A stretch of 31,495 nt of DNA from an uncultured Pseudomonadota bacterium (GCA_937898635.1 CALEJW010000119.1:1-31495); one strand, 5' to 3'; counted from the stretch's first letter, positions 1-9,133 are shown. Translations and numbers: made by a program. The notes: a model not told the origin generated them from the letters alone.

Positions 1-1930
<1,930 letters not shown>

Positions 1931-1988
1931 GGTGGCCTCGGAGGGGGTGGAGGGAACGGGAAGGCGAGAAACGGCGGCGAACGACGCC

Positions 1989-2017
1989 ATTAAACCCAAT
2001 CGTATAATGGCTGGCAA
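1989..2017 (-). promoter_or_regulatory. Predicted sigma-70 promoter of aceE
   Basis: On the minus strand, TTGCCA (2017-2012) and TTTAAT (1994-1989) each match the -35 and -10 consensus in five of six bases, with an ideal 17-base spacer. Transcription would start near 1982, giving a leader of about 50 bases to the ATG at 1930. This is pattern matching only. Confidence 0.6.
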
Positions 2018-2240
2018 CCTGGCCGGCCGGTGCGCCGGCGGGATGCCTCCCAAGGGCAAAACGGGTCCGGGAAGGGGTCCCGGGACTCAAAAGACCCTAG
2101 ACAAATCAGGCACATCGGGCCGACAATCGGGACTGTTTCTCAAAAAAACATTTTAAGTTATTATAAAAACGGGTTTTTGCACTTTTCGTCAGGGAGGCGG
2201 AGCGGACCTTTCGGCAGCTGCGGCCGCGGGGAAACGCGGG

Positions 2241-2259
2241 GCCGGCCGGAGGGGCCGGC
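2241..2259 (+). other. Perfect 7-bp stem-loop in the leader of the PP2C operon
   Basis: GCCGGCC (2241-2247) and GGCCGGC (2253-2259) flank the loop GGAGG, and another GCCGGC follows at 2261-2266 as a possible alternative pairing partner. There is no T tract, so it is not a canonical terminator. The loop happens to be Shine-Dalgarno-like. Function unknown. Confidence 0.35.
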
Positions 2260-2395
2260 AGCCGGCAACCACAAGAATCGAGAACGCAATGGACCATCGG
2301 GCGCACCGGAAGGGGGAGGGTGGAGCGCGTGGCGAGGACAAGATGCCCGCGCCGACGCGCGGATTTCCCGCGCGCTCCCGTCGGGGTGGCGGGAC

Positions 2396-3220
2396 GTGAA
2401 CCTCGCGCAGGCGTTGCAGAGCGCTAGCCTCACGGACCCCGGGCGGGTCCGTGACCACAACGAGGATTGCGTCGAGCTGCGCCCGGAGATCGGACTCTAC
2501 GTCCTCGCCGACGGGATGGGCGGCTACAACGCTGGGGAGGTGGCGAGCGGCATGGCAACCTCGTTGATCGCCGACGGGCTGGCGGAAACCTGGAACCCCC
2601 GGGAGGTGGACCGTCTGTCGCGCGACGAGGCGATGGCGCTCGCCGAGCGCCTCATCGGGGAGCAGATCGCGCGCGCCAACACCGCCATCTACACGACGTC
2701 GCAGAACAACCCGGAGTGCGCCGGGATGGGCACCACGCTGGTCGTCTGCCTCTTCTACGACAACTTCGTGAGCGTCGCCCACATCGGCGACTCCAGGCTC
2801 TACCGCCTCCGGGGCGAGGCGATGGAGCAGGTGACCCGGGACCATTCGCTGCTCCAGGAGCAGCTCGACTCGGGCCTCATCACGCCGGAGGAGGCCAAGC
2901 TCTCGCAGAACCGCAACCTCGTCACGAAGGCGCTGGGCATCGACCCCGCCGTCGAGCCGGAGCTGCACGTCTACGAATGCGAGCCCGAGGACCTCTACCT
3001 GCTCTGCTCGGACGGGCTGAACGACATGGTGGAGGACGAGGAGATCCGCCTCACGCTCATCACCCTCCGCTCGAACCCGAGCCTCACCGTCCAGCAGCTC
3101 GTCCAGGCGGCCAACGACAACGGTGGCCGCGACAACGTCTCGGCGATGCTCGTCCGGGTCGCCGAACCCTTTGCCGTGGCGCGTGGCTGGCTCGCGCGAT
3201 TCAAGGCACTATTCAGGTAA
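2396..3220 (+). CDS. PP2C-family (PppA/Stp-like) Ser/Thr protein phosphatase
   Basis: Soluble metal-dependent phosphatase predicted to remove phosphate from Ser/Thr (274 aa, single PP2C domain). Family motifs are in order: RDHNED at 19-24, DGMGG at 39-43, GMGTTLV, HIGDSRLYRL, CSDGLNDMV and GGRDNVS. Together these supply the acidic metal ligands. Start: GTG at 2396, because homology begins at once (NLAQALQSASLTDPG) and no in-frame ATG lies nearby; the Shine-Dalgarno is weak. The FHA gene follows after 17 bases, a usual pairing of phosphatase with phosphothreonine reader. In many bacteria such pairs accompany type VI secretion and a kinase, but neither is seen here. The substrate is unknown; the twin-FHA protein or the downstream ATPase are candidates by position only. 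Confidence 0.93.
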   Translation: MNLAQALQSASLTDPGRVRDHNEDCVELRPEIGLYVLADGMGGYNAGEVASGMATSLIADGLAETWNPREVDRLSRDEAMALAERLIGEQIARANTAIYTTSQNNPECAGMGTTLVVCLFYDNFVSVAHIGDSRLYRLRGEAMEQVTRDHSLLQEQLDSGLITPEEAKLSQNRNLVTKALGIDPAVEPELHVYECEPEDLYLLCSDGLNDMVEDEEIRLTLITLRSNPSLTVQQLVQAANDNGGRDNVSAMLVRVAEPFAVARGWLARFKALFR

Positions 3221-3237
3221 TTCGAAGGAATCCGACC

Positions 3238-4005
3238 ATGGCCAAGCTGATACTGAGTGTCGATGGGCAGGTGCTCAAGGAGCATGTGCTCACCAAGGAG
3301 CGCACCCTGATCGGGAGGAAGCCCCACAACGACATCCCGATCGACAACCTCGCGGTCAGCGGCGAGCACGCGGCGATCATCACGATCCTGAACGACTCGT
3401 TCATCGAGGACCTGGGCAGCACCAACGGCACCATGGTGAACGGCAAGCCCATCAAGAAGCACTTCCTCCAGGCGAACGACGTCATCGAGATCGGCAAGCA
3501 CAAGCTCAAGTACTTCAACGACGCCCCGTCGCAGGCCTCGGCGGCGGACTTCGAGAAGACGATGATCATCCGCAGCCCCGCGAAGGCGGCGGCCCCCGCG
3601 GCGCCGGCTGCCCCGGCCGCGCCGGCCGCGGAGCGCGTGCCGAGCGACACCGTCACGAACATGAAGGCCCCCGCGCCCGAGGTGGTGAAGCCCGCCGCCG
3701 CGCCCGCGGCGCCCACCGCCCACGCGGACCACGCTCCCCTGCCGGATGCCGCGATCCAGGTCCTCTCCGGCGCCGCCGCGGGCCGGACGCTCGACCTCAC
3801 GAAGAACCTCACGACCATCGGCAAGCCCGGCCTGCAGGTCGCGGTGATCACGAAGCGGCCCAACGGCTACTTCATCACCCACGTCGAAGGGGCGAGCTAC
3901 CCGAACCTGAACGGGGCGTCGCTGGGCGCCCAGGCCCACCCGCTCGCCGATCACGACATGATCGAGATCGCGGGCGTGAAGATGGAGTTCTTCTTCAAGC
4001 CTTGA
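3238..4005 (+). CDS. Twin FHA-domain protein (one canonical, one degenerate)
   Basis: 255-residue cytoplasmic phosphopeptide-binding adaptor. Residues about 1-95 form a canonical FHA domain with G26-R27, S41, H44, N63 and N68-G69, the residues that contact phosphothreonine and shape the binding loops. A linker of about 75 residues, rich in Ala and Pro, follows. Residues about 172-255 look like a second FHA fold: GRTLDL, TTIGKPG, NGYFITHV, LNG, and HPLADHDMIEIAG before a final hydrophobic strand. This copy lacks the Arg and the SxxH pair, so it probably does not bind phosphothreonine. The start ATG at 3238 has AAGGAA about eight bases upstream. It lies 17 bases after the phosphatase gene and is probably cotranscribed. 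The binding partner is not evident. Confidence 0.92.
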   Translation: MAKLILSVDGQVLKEHVLTKERTLIGRKPHNDIPIDNLAVSGEHAAIITILNDSFIEDLGSTNGTMVNGKPIKKHFLQANDVIEIGKHKLKYFNDAPSQASAADFEKTMIIRSPAKAAAPAAPAAPAAPAAERVPSDTVTNMKAPAPEVVKPAAAPAAPTAHADHAPLPDAAIQVLSGAAAGRTLDLTKNLTTIGKPGLQVAVITKRPNGYFITHVEGASYPNLNGASLGAQAHPLADHDMIEIAGVKMEFFFKP

Positions 4006-4053
4006 GGCGCCCGCGGCCGGGACCCGGGGCCGCAGGCGATTCGTCGCGTCGAT

Positions 4054-4069
4054 TGTGCGATGCCGCACA
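4054..4069. promoter_or_regulatory. CRP/Vfr-like palindrome upstream of the putative cyclic-nucleotide phosphodiesterase
   Basis: TGTGCGATGCCGCACA is a 16-base element with perfect 6-base arms. It has the CRP layout TGTGA-N6-TCACA with one substitution in each half (TGTGC-N6-GCACA). An AATAAT at 4091-4096 could be a -10 box. That puts the start near 4103 and the palindrome centre at -41.5, the position of class II CRP activation. No good -35 is needed in that arrangement. Alternative reading: part of a weak terminator for the FHA gene. Confidence 0.4.
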
Positions 4070-4137
4070 CCCGGGCCCGCCGTTTTCGCCAATAATGGCC
4101 CGTGAAATCCGGGCTCCCGGCCCGGCCGGTGCCGCGG

Positions 4138-4174
4138 CTCGGGCCCGGGAACACTCCCGTGTCCACGGGCCGAG
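4138..4174 (+). other. Hairpin next to the ribosome binding site of the hydrolase gene
   Basis: CTCGGGCCCG (4138-4147) can pair with CGGGCCGAG (4166-4174), with one bulged G. The inner segment can fold again (GGGA-ACAC-TCCC). The 3' arm ends at the GGGCAGGAG that precedes ATG 4183, so folding could limit translation. Based on sequence complementarity only. Confidence 0.3.
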
Positions 4175-4182
4175 GGCAGGAG

Positions 4183-4947
4183 ATGCGGATCAGGGTTCTG
4201 GGGTGCAGCGGCGGCATCGGCGGGAGCCTGCGGACCACCGCGCTCCTGGTCGATGACGACATCCTCGTGGACGCCGGCACCGGCGTCGGGGACCTGTCCC
4301 TCGAGAGCCTCGCGAGGATCGACCACATCTTCGTGAGCCACTCGCACCTGGACCACGTGACGAGCATCCCGTTCCTCGTCGACACGGTCTGCTGGATGCG
4401 CGGCAGCCCGATCGTCGTGTACGGGATCAAGGAGACGCTCGACATCCTGCGCGCGCACCTCTTCAACTGGAAGGTCTGGCCGGACTTCACCCAGATCCCG
4501 GACCCGGACACGCCCTTCATGAGCTACCGGGAGATCGTCGTCGGGGAGACCCTGGAGTTCGGCGGCCGGCGCATCACCGCCCTGCCGGCCAACCACACGG
4601 TGCCCGCAGTGGGGTATCTTCTCGACAGCGGACGCGCGAGCCTGGCCTATTCGGGCGACACGACGACGAACGACGCCCTGTGGCGGGTGGTCAACGAGGC
4701 GAGGAACCTGCGCTACCTGATCATCGAGACGGCCTTCTCGAACAAGGAGCGCGACATCGCGGTGGCCTCCAAGCACCTCTGCCCGGACATGCTCGCGCGG
4801 GAGCTGGAGAAGATGAGGACGAAGCCCGAGGTGTTCATCACGCACCTGAAGCCCGGGGAAGGCGCCCTCACGATGAAGGAAGTCTCGGAGGCGGCCGGCC
4901 GCTGGCGCCCCCGGATGCTCGAGAACAGCCAGGAGTTCACGCTCTAG
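4183..4947 (+). CDS. MBL-fold metallohydrolase resembling class II 3',5'-cyclic-nucleotide phosphodiesterase
   Basis: 254-residue zinc hydrolase without signal peptide or membrane segment. It shows the metallo-beta-lactamase ligands HSHLDH (53-58), a downstream NHTVPAVGY histidine, SGDTTTND and a final THLKPGE histidine. HxHLDH with the SGDT and late ITHLKP blocks resembles class II cAMP/cGMP phosphodiesterases and related beta-lactamase-like hydrolases. The rest of the class II signature is only partly matched, so the substrate is unproven. ATG 4183 is preferred over the upstream in-frame ATG at 4102, because conserved sequence begins at MRIRVLGCSGG; a GA-rich stretch (GAGGGCAGGAG) abuts it. 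The gene is 177 bases behind the FHA gene and may have its own promoter. If it cleaves cNMP it could tune the GAF proteins encoded next. Confidence 0.82.
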   Translation: MRIRVLGCSGGIGGSLRTTALLVDDDILVDAGTGVGDLSLESLARIDHIFVSHSHLDHVTSIPFLVDTVCWMRGSPIVVYGIKETLDILRAHLFNWKVWPDFTQIPDPDTPFMSYREIVVGETLEFGGRRITALPANHTVPAVGYLLDSGRASLAYSGDTTTNDALWRVVNEARNLRYLIIETAFSNKERDIAVASKHLCPDMLARELEKMRTKPEVFITHLKPGEGALTMKEVSEAAGRWRPRMLENSQEFTL

Positions 4948-5006
4948 CGCCCCCGGCGCTGGGATACTCGGACCGGCAGCATCACTAGAGATCGGCAGGT
5001 GCACAC

Positions 5007-7397
5007 ATGAGCGCAGTCCTCGAACCCAAGTTGCCCCAGGCCTCCGCCGGCGCGGCGGACGTCGCGGTGAAGCTCGCCTTCTCGAAGAAGATCCAGGCGG
5101 TCACCAACCGGATCCACTCCACGAACAACGTGGACGAGATCATCCTCGAGGTGTCCCGCGACATCTGCCAGCTCTTCGAGGCGGACCGGATGACGATCTA
5201 CACCATGAGCGAGGACGGCCAGTCCATCGTCTCGAAGGTGAAGACGGGGCTCAACTCCTTCAAGGACATCAAGCTGCCGATCTCGGAGTCCTCGCTCGCG
5301 GGCTTCTGCGCGCTGCACAAGCGCCACATGAACATCATGGACGTCTACGACGACGCGGAGCTCAAGCAGTACTCGCCCAACCTCGCCTTCCTCAAGGCGG
5401 TGGACCAGCGCACCGGCTACCGCTCCAAGCAGATGCTCATCGCGCCCATCCTCGGCGGGGAGTCGGGCACCGACCTCATGGGGGTGCTGCAGCTCATCAA
5501 CAGCCTGTCGGGACAGCCCTTCGGGGCGCTGCACGACGAGGGGGTGATGGAGCTCGCCAAGACGCTCGCGATCGCCTTCCGCGTGCGCCAGCAGATGCCG
5601 GGCCAGATCGCCTCGAAGTTCGAGTACCTCGTGATCGACAGCATCATCCAGGCGGGCGAGCTCGAGCTCGCGACGAAGGCCGCCCGGCGCAAGAACAAGC
5701 ACGTCGAGGACATCCTGATCGACGAGTTCCAGGTGAAGCTCGCCTCCATCGGCGCGGCGCTCTCCAAGTTCTTCGGGGTCGAGTACGAGCCGCACAAGGG
5801 CGACCGCATCAAGCCCATAGACCTCCTGAAGAACCTGAAGCGGGAGTACTGCGAGGCGAACCAGTGGATCCCGCTGGAGGACTCCAAGCAGGGGATCATC
5901 GTGATGGCGACCGACCCCGAGCGCGTGCGCAACTCCCGGATGGTGGAGAACGTGTTCCCGCGGGCGAGGATCGTCTACAAGGTGACCACGCAGCGCGACT
6001 TCGCGCTGGCCCTCACCCACTTCTTCGGGGGGGCGGCCGAGGCCGGCATGGGCTCGGAGTCGATCGGCGACCTGCTGTCGAACCTGGACGACGAGGAGGA
6101 ACCCGGCTCCATCGGCGCGGACGACGTCTCCGCGGCCGCCGACAACGAGCTGGTGAAGCTCGTGAACAAGATCATCGTGGACGCCTACAACCAGGGCGCC
6201 TCCGACATCCACGTCGAGCCCCTGCCGGGCAAGGGCAAGACCGGGATCCGCTTCCGCAAGGACGGCTCGCTCAACACCTACATCGAGGTGCCCGCCTCCT
6301 ACCGGCAGCCCCTCGTCACGCGCCTGAAGATCATGTGCGACCTGGACATCTCGGAGAAGAGGAAGCCCCAGGACGGCAAGATCAAGTTCAAGAAGTTCGG
6401 CCCGCTCGACATCGAGCTGCGCGTGGCGACCATCCCCACCGCGGGCGGGGTCGAGGACGTGGTGATGCGCATCCTCGCCGCGGGCGAGCCCATCCCGCTC
6501 GAGAAGCTCGGGGTCCTGCCGGCCAACATGGACCGGCTGAAGGCCTGCGTCTCGAAGCCCTACGGACTCTTCTTCGTCTGCGGCCCGACCGGCTCGGGCA
6601 AGACCACGACGCTGCACTCGGTGCTGGGGTTCCTCAACACGGTCGACACCAAGATCTGGACCGCCGAGGACCCCGTGGAAATCACGCAGAAGGGCCTGCG
6701 GCAGTGCCAGGTGAACCCCAAGGCGGGATTCACGTTCGCCACCGCCATGAAGGCGTTCCTGCGCGCCGACCCCGACATCATCATGGTGGGGGAAATGCGC
6801 GACAAGGACACGACCTCGATCGGCATCGAGGCCTCCCTCACGGGCCACCTGGTGTTCGCGACCCTGCACACGAACTCCGCCCCGGAGTCGATCATCCGCC
6901 TTCTCGACATGGGCATGGACCCGTTCAACTTCGCCGACGCGCTCCTCGGCATCCTCGCGCAGCGCCTGGCCAAGCGCCTGTGCAAGTGCAAGGAGGCCTA
7001 CAACCCCGGGCAGGACGAGATCAAGCACTTCATCACGGAGTACTGCGAGGAGCTCCGGAACACCGAGGAGTTCAAGAAGGACGCCAACGCCGGCTACAAG
7101 CAGGTCTTCGACCGCTTCCAGCGCGACTACGGGTTCGGCAAGCCCGACTTCTCGATGTACCGCGCCAAGGGCTGCGAGGTCTGCGGCGGCTCCGGCTACA
7201 AGGGCCGCGTGGGCCTGCACGAGCTCATGGTGGGCACGGACCCGGTGAAGAAGCTGATCCAGGAGCACGCGCGGGTCGCCCAGCTCTTCGCCCAGGCCCT
7301 CGGGGACGGGATGCTCACGCTCAAGATGGACGGCATGGAGAAGGTGCTCCAGGGAATCACGGACATGAAGCAGGTGCGGGCGGTCTGCATCAAATGA
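5007..7397 (+). CDS. GAF-domain-containing PilB/GspE-type secretion/pilus ATPase
   Basis: 796-residue hexameric-motor ATPase of the type IV pilus/type II secretion family. Residues about 20-195 form a GAF sensor (FEADRMTIYTM, DQRTGYRSKQMLIAPI, GVLQLIN). About 200-360 resemble the GspE/PilB N-terminal region, and 370-796 form the ATPase. Visible ATPase motifs are Walker A GPTGSGKTT (526-534), the Walker B region LRADPDIIMVGEMRD (585-599), the His-box region TGHLVFATLHTNSA, and a zinc tetracysteine (C659, C661, C723, C726). The first cysteine pair is CxC instead of the usual CxxC. PilB and GspE normally lack a GAF domain. The start ATG at 5007 follows GGCAGG. The stop overlaps the next gene (ATGA), so both products are probably made together. 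It probably powers assembly of a pilus or pseudopilus; the PilC and PilQ partners are not in the window. Confidence 0.93.
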   Translation: MSAVLEPKLPQASAGAADVAVKLAFSKKIQAVTNRIHSTNNVDEIILEVSRDICQLFEADRMTIYTMSEDGQSIVSKVKTGLNSFKDIKLPISESSLAGFCALHKRHMNIMDVYDDAELKQYSPNLAFLKAVDQRTGYRSKQMLIAPILGGESGTDLMGVLQLINSLSGQPFGALHDEGVMELAKTLAIAFRVRQQMPGQIASKFEYLVIDSIIQAGELELATKAARRKNKHVEDILIDEFQVKLASIGAALSKFFGVEYEPHKGDRIKPIDLLKNLKREYCEANQWIPLEDSKQGIIVMATDPERVRNSRMVENVFPRARIVYKVTTQRDFALALTHFFGGAAEAGMGSESIGDLLSNLDDEEEPGSIGADDVSAAADNELVKLVNKIIVDAYNQGASDIHVEPLPGKGKTGIRFRKDGSLNTYIEVPASYRQPLVTRLKIMCDLDISEKRKPQDGKIKFKKFGPLDIELRVATIPTAGGVEDVVMRILAAGEPIPLEKLGVLPANMDRLKACVSKPYGLFFVCGPTGSGKTTTLHSVLGFLNTVDTKIWTAEDPVEITQKGLRQCQVNPKAGFTFATAMKAFLRADPDIIMVGEMRDKDTTSIGIEASLTGHLVFATLHTNSAPESIIRLLDMGMDPFNFADALLGILAQRLAKRLCKCKEAYNPGQDEIKHFITEYCEELRNTEEFKKDANAGYKQVFDRFQRDYGFGKPDFSMYRAKGCEVCGGSGYKGRVGLHELMVGTDPVKKLIQEHARVAQLFAQALGDGMLTLKMDGMEKVLQGITDMKQVRAVCIK

Positions 7398-9079
7398 TCC
7401 CCAGGACCGGCCACGCGCGTCCCGAAGGCATGGCGCCGAGGCTGGCGGATCTGCAGCATTCCCTCGAGTCCCATTTCCTCACCAAGCTCGAGTACCTCAA
7501 CGCGATCGGCATCGCGCTCTCCCAGGAGCGCGACATCAACCGCCTGCTCGAGACCATCCTGGTCGCGGCGAAGAACCTCACGCGCGCCGACGGCGGGACG
7601 CTCTACCGGCTCGTGGACGACCGCCTGCAGTTCGAGATCCTGAGGAACGACAGCCTGTCGATCGCGATGGGGGGCACCTCCGGGAACCCGGTCCCCTTCT
7701 ACCCCATCCCGCTCCACGACAAGGACGGCAAGCCGAACCTCACCATGGTGGCCGCCTACGCGGCGCTCAACGACAGCACGGTGAACATCGCGGATGCGTA
7801 CACGGAGGAGGGCTTCGACTTCTCCGGCACGCGCAACTTCGACAAGCGCACCGGCTACCGCTCGACCTCCTTCCTCACGGTCCCGATGAAGAACCACGAG
7901 GGGGAGATCATCGGCGTGCTGCAGCTCATCAACGCCATCGACGCCGCCACGGGCCGCGTCGTCGCCTTCGGGGACGAGGACCGGCGCCTCGCGGAGTCGC
8001 TCGCCTCGCAGGCGGCGATCGCGATCACGAACCGCTTCCTCATCCAGCAGCTCGAGGAGCTCTTCGAGTCCCTGATCGAGCTCATCAACACCGCGATCGA
8101 CGACAAGAGCCCCTACACCGGCGGGCACTGCAAGCGGGTGCCGACCCTCACGATGATGCTCGCCGAGGCCGCGAACGCGGCGACCGAGGGCCCGCTCGCC
8201 TCGTTCACGATGACGGACAAGGACCGCTACGAGCTCAAGATCGCGGGGCTCCTGCACGACTGCGGCAAGATCACCACGCCCGTGCACGTGGTGGACAAGG
8301 CGACGAAGCTGCAGACGATCTTCGACCGGATCGGCCTCGTGGACACGCGCTTCGAGGCGCTCAAGCGCGAGGCCGAGATCGCGATGCTGCGGGCGACGCT
8401 CCGCGCGCGCGAGGCCCAGGACGCCGCCTCGGAGGAGCGGGCGCGTGAGGACTTCGAGTCGCGCGTTCGCCAGTACGACGACGACCGGGAGTTCCTGCGC
8501 CGCATGAACATCGGCGGCGAGCGCATGAGCGCCGAGGACCAGGCGCGGGTCTCGCGCATCGCGCAATACACCTGGACCGGGCCCCGCGGCGCGCCCGAGC
8601 GCTTCCTGTCGCGCGACGAGGAGGCGAACCTCAACATCCCCTACGGGACGCTCAACCAGCAGGAGCGCGAGATCATCAACCACCACATCGTGGCGACGAT
8701 CAAGATGCTCGAGGCCCTGCCCTGGCCGCGGCACCTGCTGAACGTGCCCGAGTACGCGGGCGGGCACCACGAGCGCATGGACGGCAAGGGCTACCCCCGC
8801 GGGCTCACCCGCTCGCAGATGAGCGTGCAGGCCCGGATCATGGGCATCGCCGACATCTTCGAGGCCCTCACCGCGAAGGACCGGCCCTACAAGCCCGGCA
8901 AGACGCTCTCCGAGTCCCTGGCCATCCTCGGGAAGTTCAAGGAGAACGGCCACGTGGATCCCGATCTCTTCGACATCTTCGTGAAGGACCGGGTGTACCT
9001 GCGCTACGCGCAGGAATTCCTCGACCCCGAACAGCTCGACGAGGTGGACGTCACCCAGATTCCCGGCTACCCGCGCTAG
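7394..9079 (+). CDS. GAF/HD-GYP protein, putative cyclic-di-GMP phosphodiesterase with long insertion
   Basis: 561-residue soluble protein. A GAF domain (about 45-225) carries DKRTGYRSTSFLTVP and GVLQLINAI followed by FGDEDRR, a partial version of the NKFDE motif of cyclic-nucleotide-binding GAF domains. The HD-GYP domain follows: SPYTGGHCKRVP, LLHDCGK (H288, D289), and HHERMDGKGYPRG (from 458). The metal-binding and GYP residues are intact, so hydrolysis of c-di-GMP is likely. HD and HHE are about 170 residues apart, against roughly 60 in a typical HD-GYP such as RpfG; the extra piece is charged and helix-prone. ATG 7394 overlaps the ATPase stop by four bases. An internal ATG at 7430, behind GAAGG, is an alternative start. 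Coupling to the pilus ATPase suggests control of motility or adhesion. Confidence 0.92.
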   Translation: MIPRTGHARPEGMAPRLADLQHSLESHFLTKLEYLNAIGIALSQERDINRLLETILVAAKNLTRADGGTLYRLVDDRLQFEILRNDSLSIAMGGTSGNPVPFYPIPLHDKDGKPNLTMVAAYAALNDSTVNIADAYTEEGFDFSGTRNFDKRTGYRSTSFLTVPMKNHEGEIIGVLQLINAIDAATGRVVAFGDEDRRLAESLASQAAIAITNRFLIQQLEELFESLIELINTAIDDKSPYTGGHCKRVPTLTMMLAEAANAATEGPLASFTMTDKDRYELKIAGLLHDCGKITTPVHVVDKATKLQTIFDRIGLVDTRFEALKREAEIAMLRATLRAREAQDAASEERAREDFESRVRQYDDDREFLRRMNIGGERMSAEDQARVSRIAQYTWTGPRGAPERFLSRDEEANLNIPYGTLNQQEREIINHHIVATIKMLEALPWPRHLLNVPEYAGGHHERMDGKGYPRGLTRSQMSVQARIMGIADIFEALTAKDRPYKPGKTLSESLAILGKFKENGHVDPDLFDIFVKDRVYLRYAQEFLDPEQLDEVDVTQIPGYPR

Positions 9080-9133
9080 CGGCACGCTTCTTGCCTCTCC
9101 GGAGGCGCTCCGAAACCTTCCCCGCCCGCCTCC

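Larger units (their letters stand above)
1931..2395. other. Intergenic region between divergent aceE and the PP2C gene, with AT-rich island
   Basis: This 465-base gap contains no convincing gene. The left end holds the aceE promoter. Around 2131-2190 the composition becomes strikingly AT-rich for this GC-rich sequence (an A7 run, TTTTAAGTTATTATAAAAAC, then T5). TATTAT at 2159-2164 or TATAAA at 2162-2167 could be a -10 box for the rightward operon, but no good -35 is visible. The remaining ~225 bases up to the GTG at 2396 would be a long 5' leader with GC-rich hairpin potential. Near 2066-2090 a further imperfect inverted repeat (GTCCGGG/CCCGGGAC) is visible without a T tract. Confidence 0.5.

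Noticed and set aside
1988..1990. Upstream in-frame ATG for aceE
   Set aside because: It overlaps the predicted -10 box, has no Shine-Dalgarno, and adds about 20 residues absent from AceE relatives.
2003..2008. Perfect TATAAT on the plus strand
   Set aside because: There is no -35 at proper spacing and no gene begins within about 390 bases; it overlaps the aceE promoter spacer on the other strand.
3590..3720. GC-rich repeats (GCCCCGGCCGCGCCGGCC-like) as a tandem DNA repeat
   Set aside because: They are the codons of the Ala/Pro linker of the FHA protein.
2396..4005. PP2C/FHA genes as part of a type VI secretion locus
   Set aside because: No tss, hcp, vgrG, clpV or ppkA-like gene occurs in the window; the neighbours are pilus-type and cyclic-nucleotide-type genes.
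4054..4069. The palindrome as a rho-independent terminator of the FHA gene
   Set aside because: The stem is only six base pairs and the nearest T run is 14 bases further on. The regulatory-site reading was kept, with moderate confidence.
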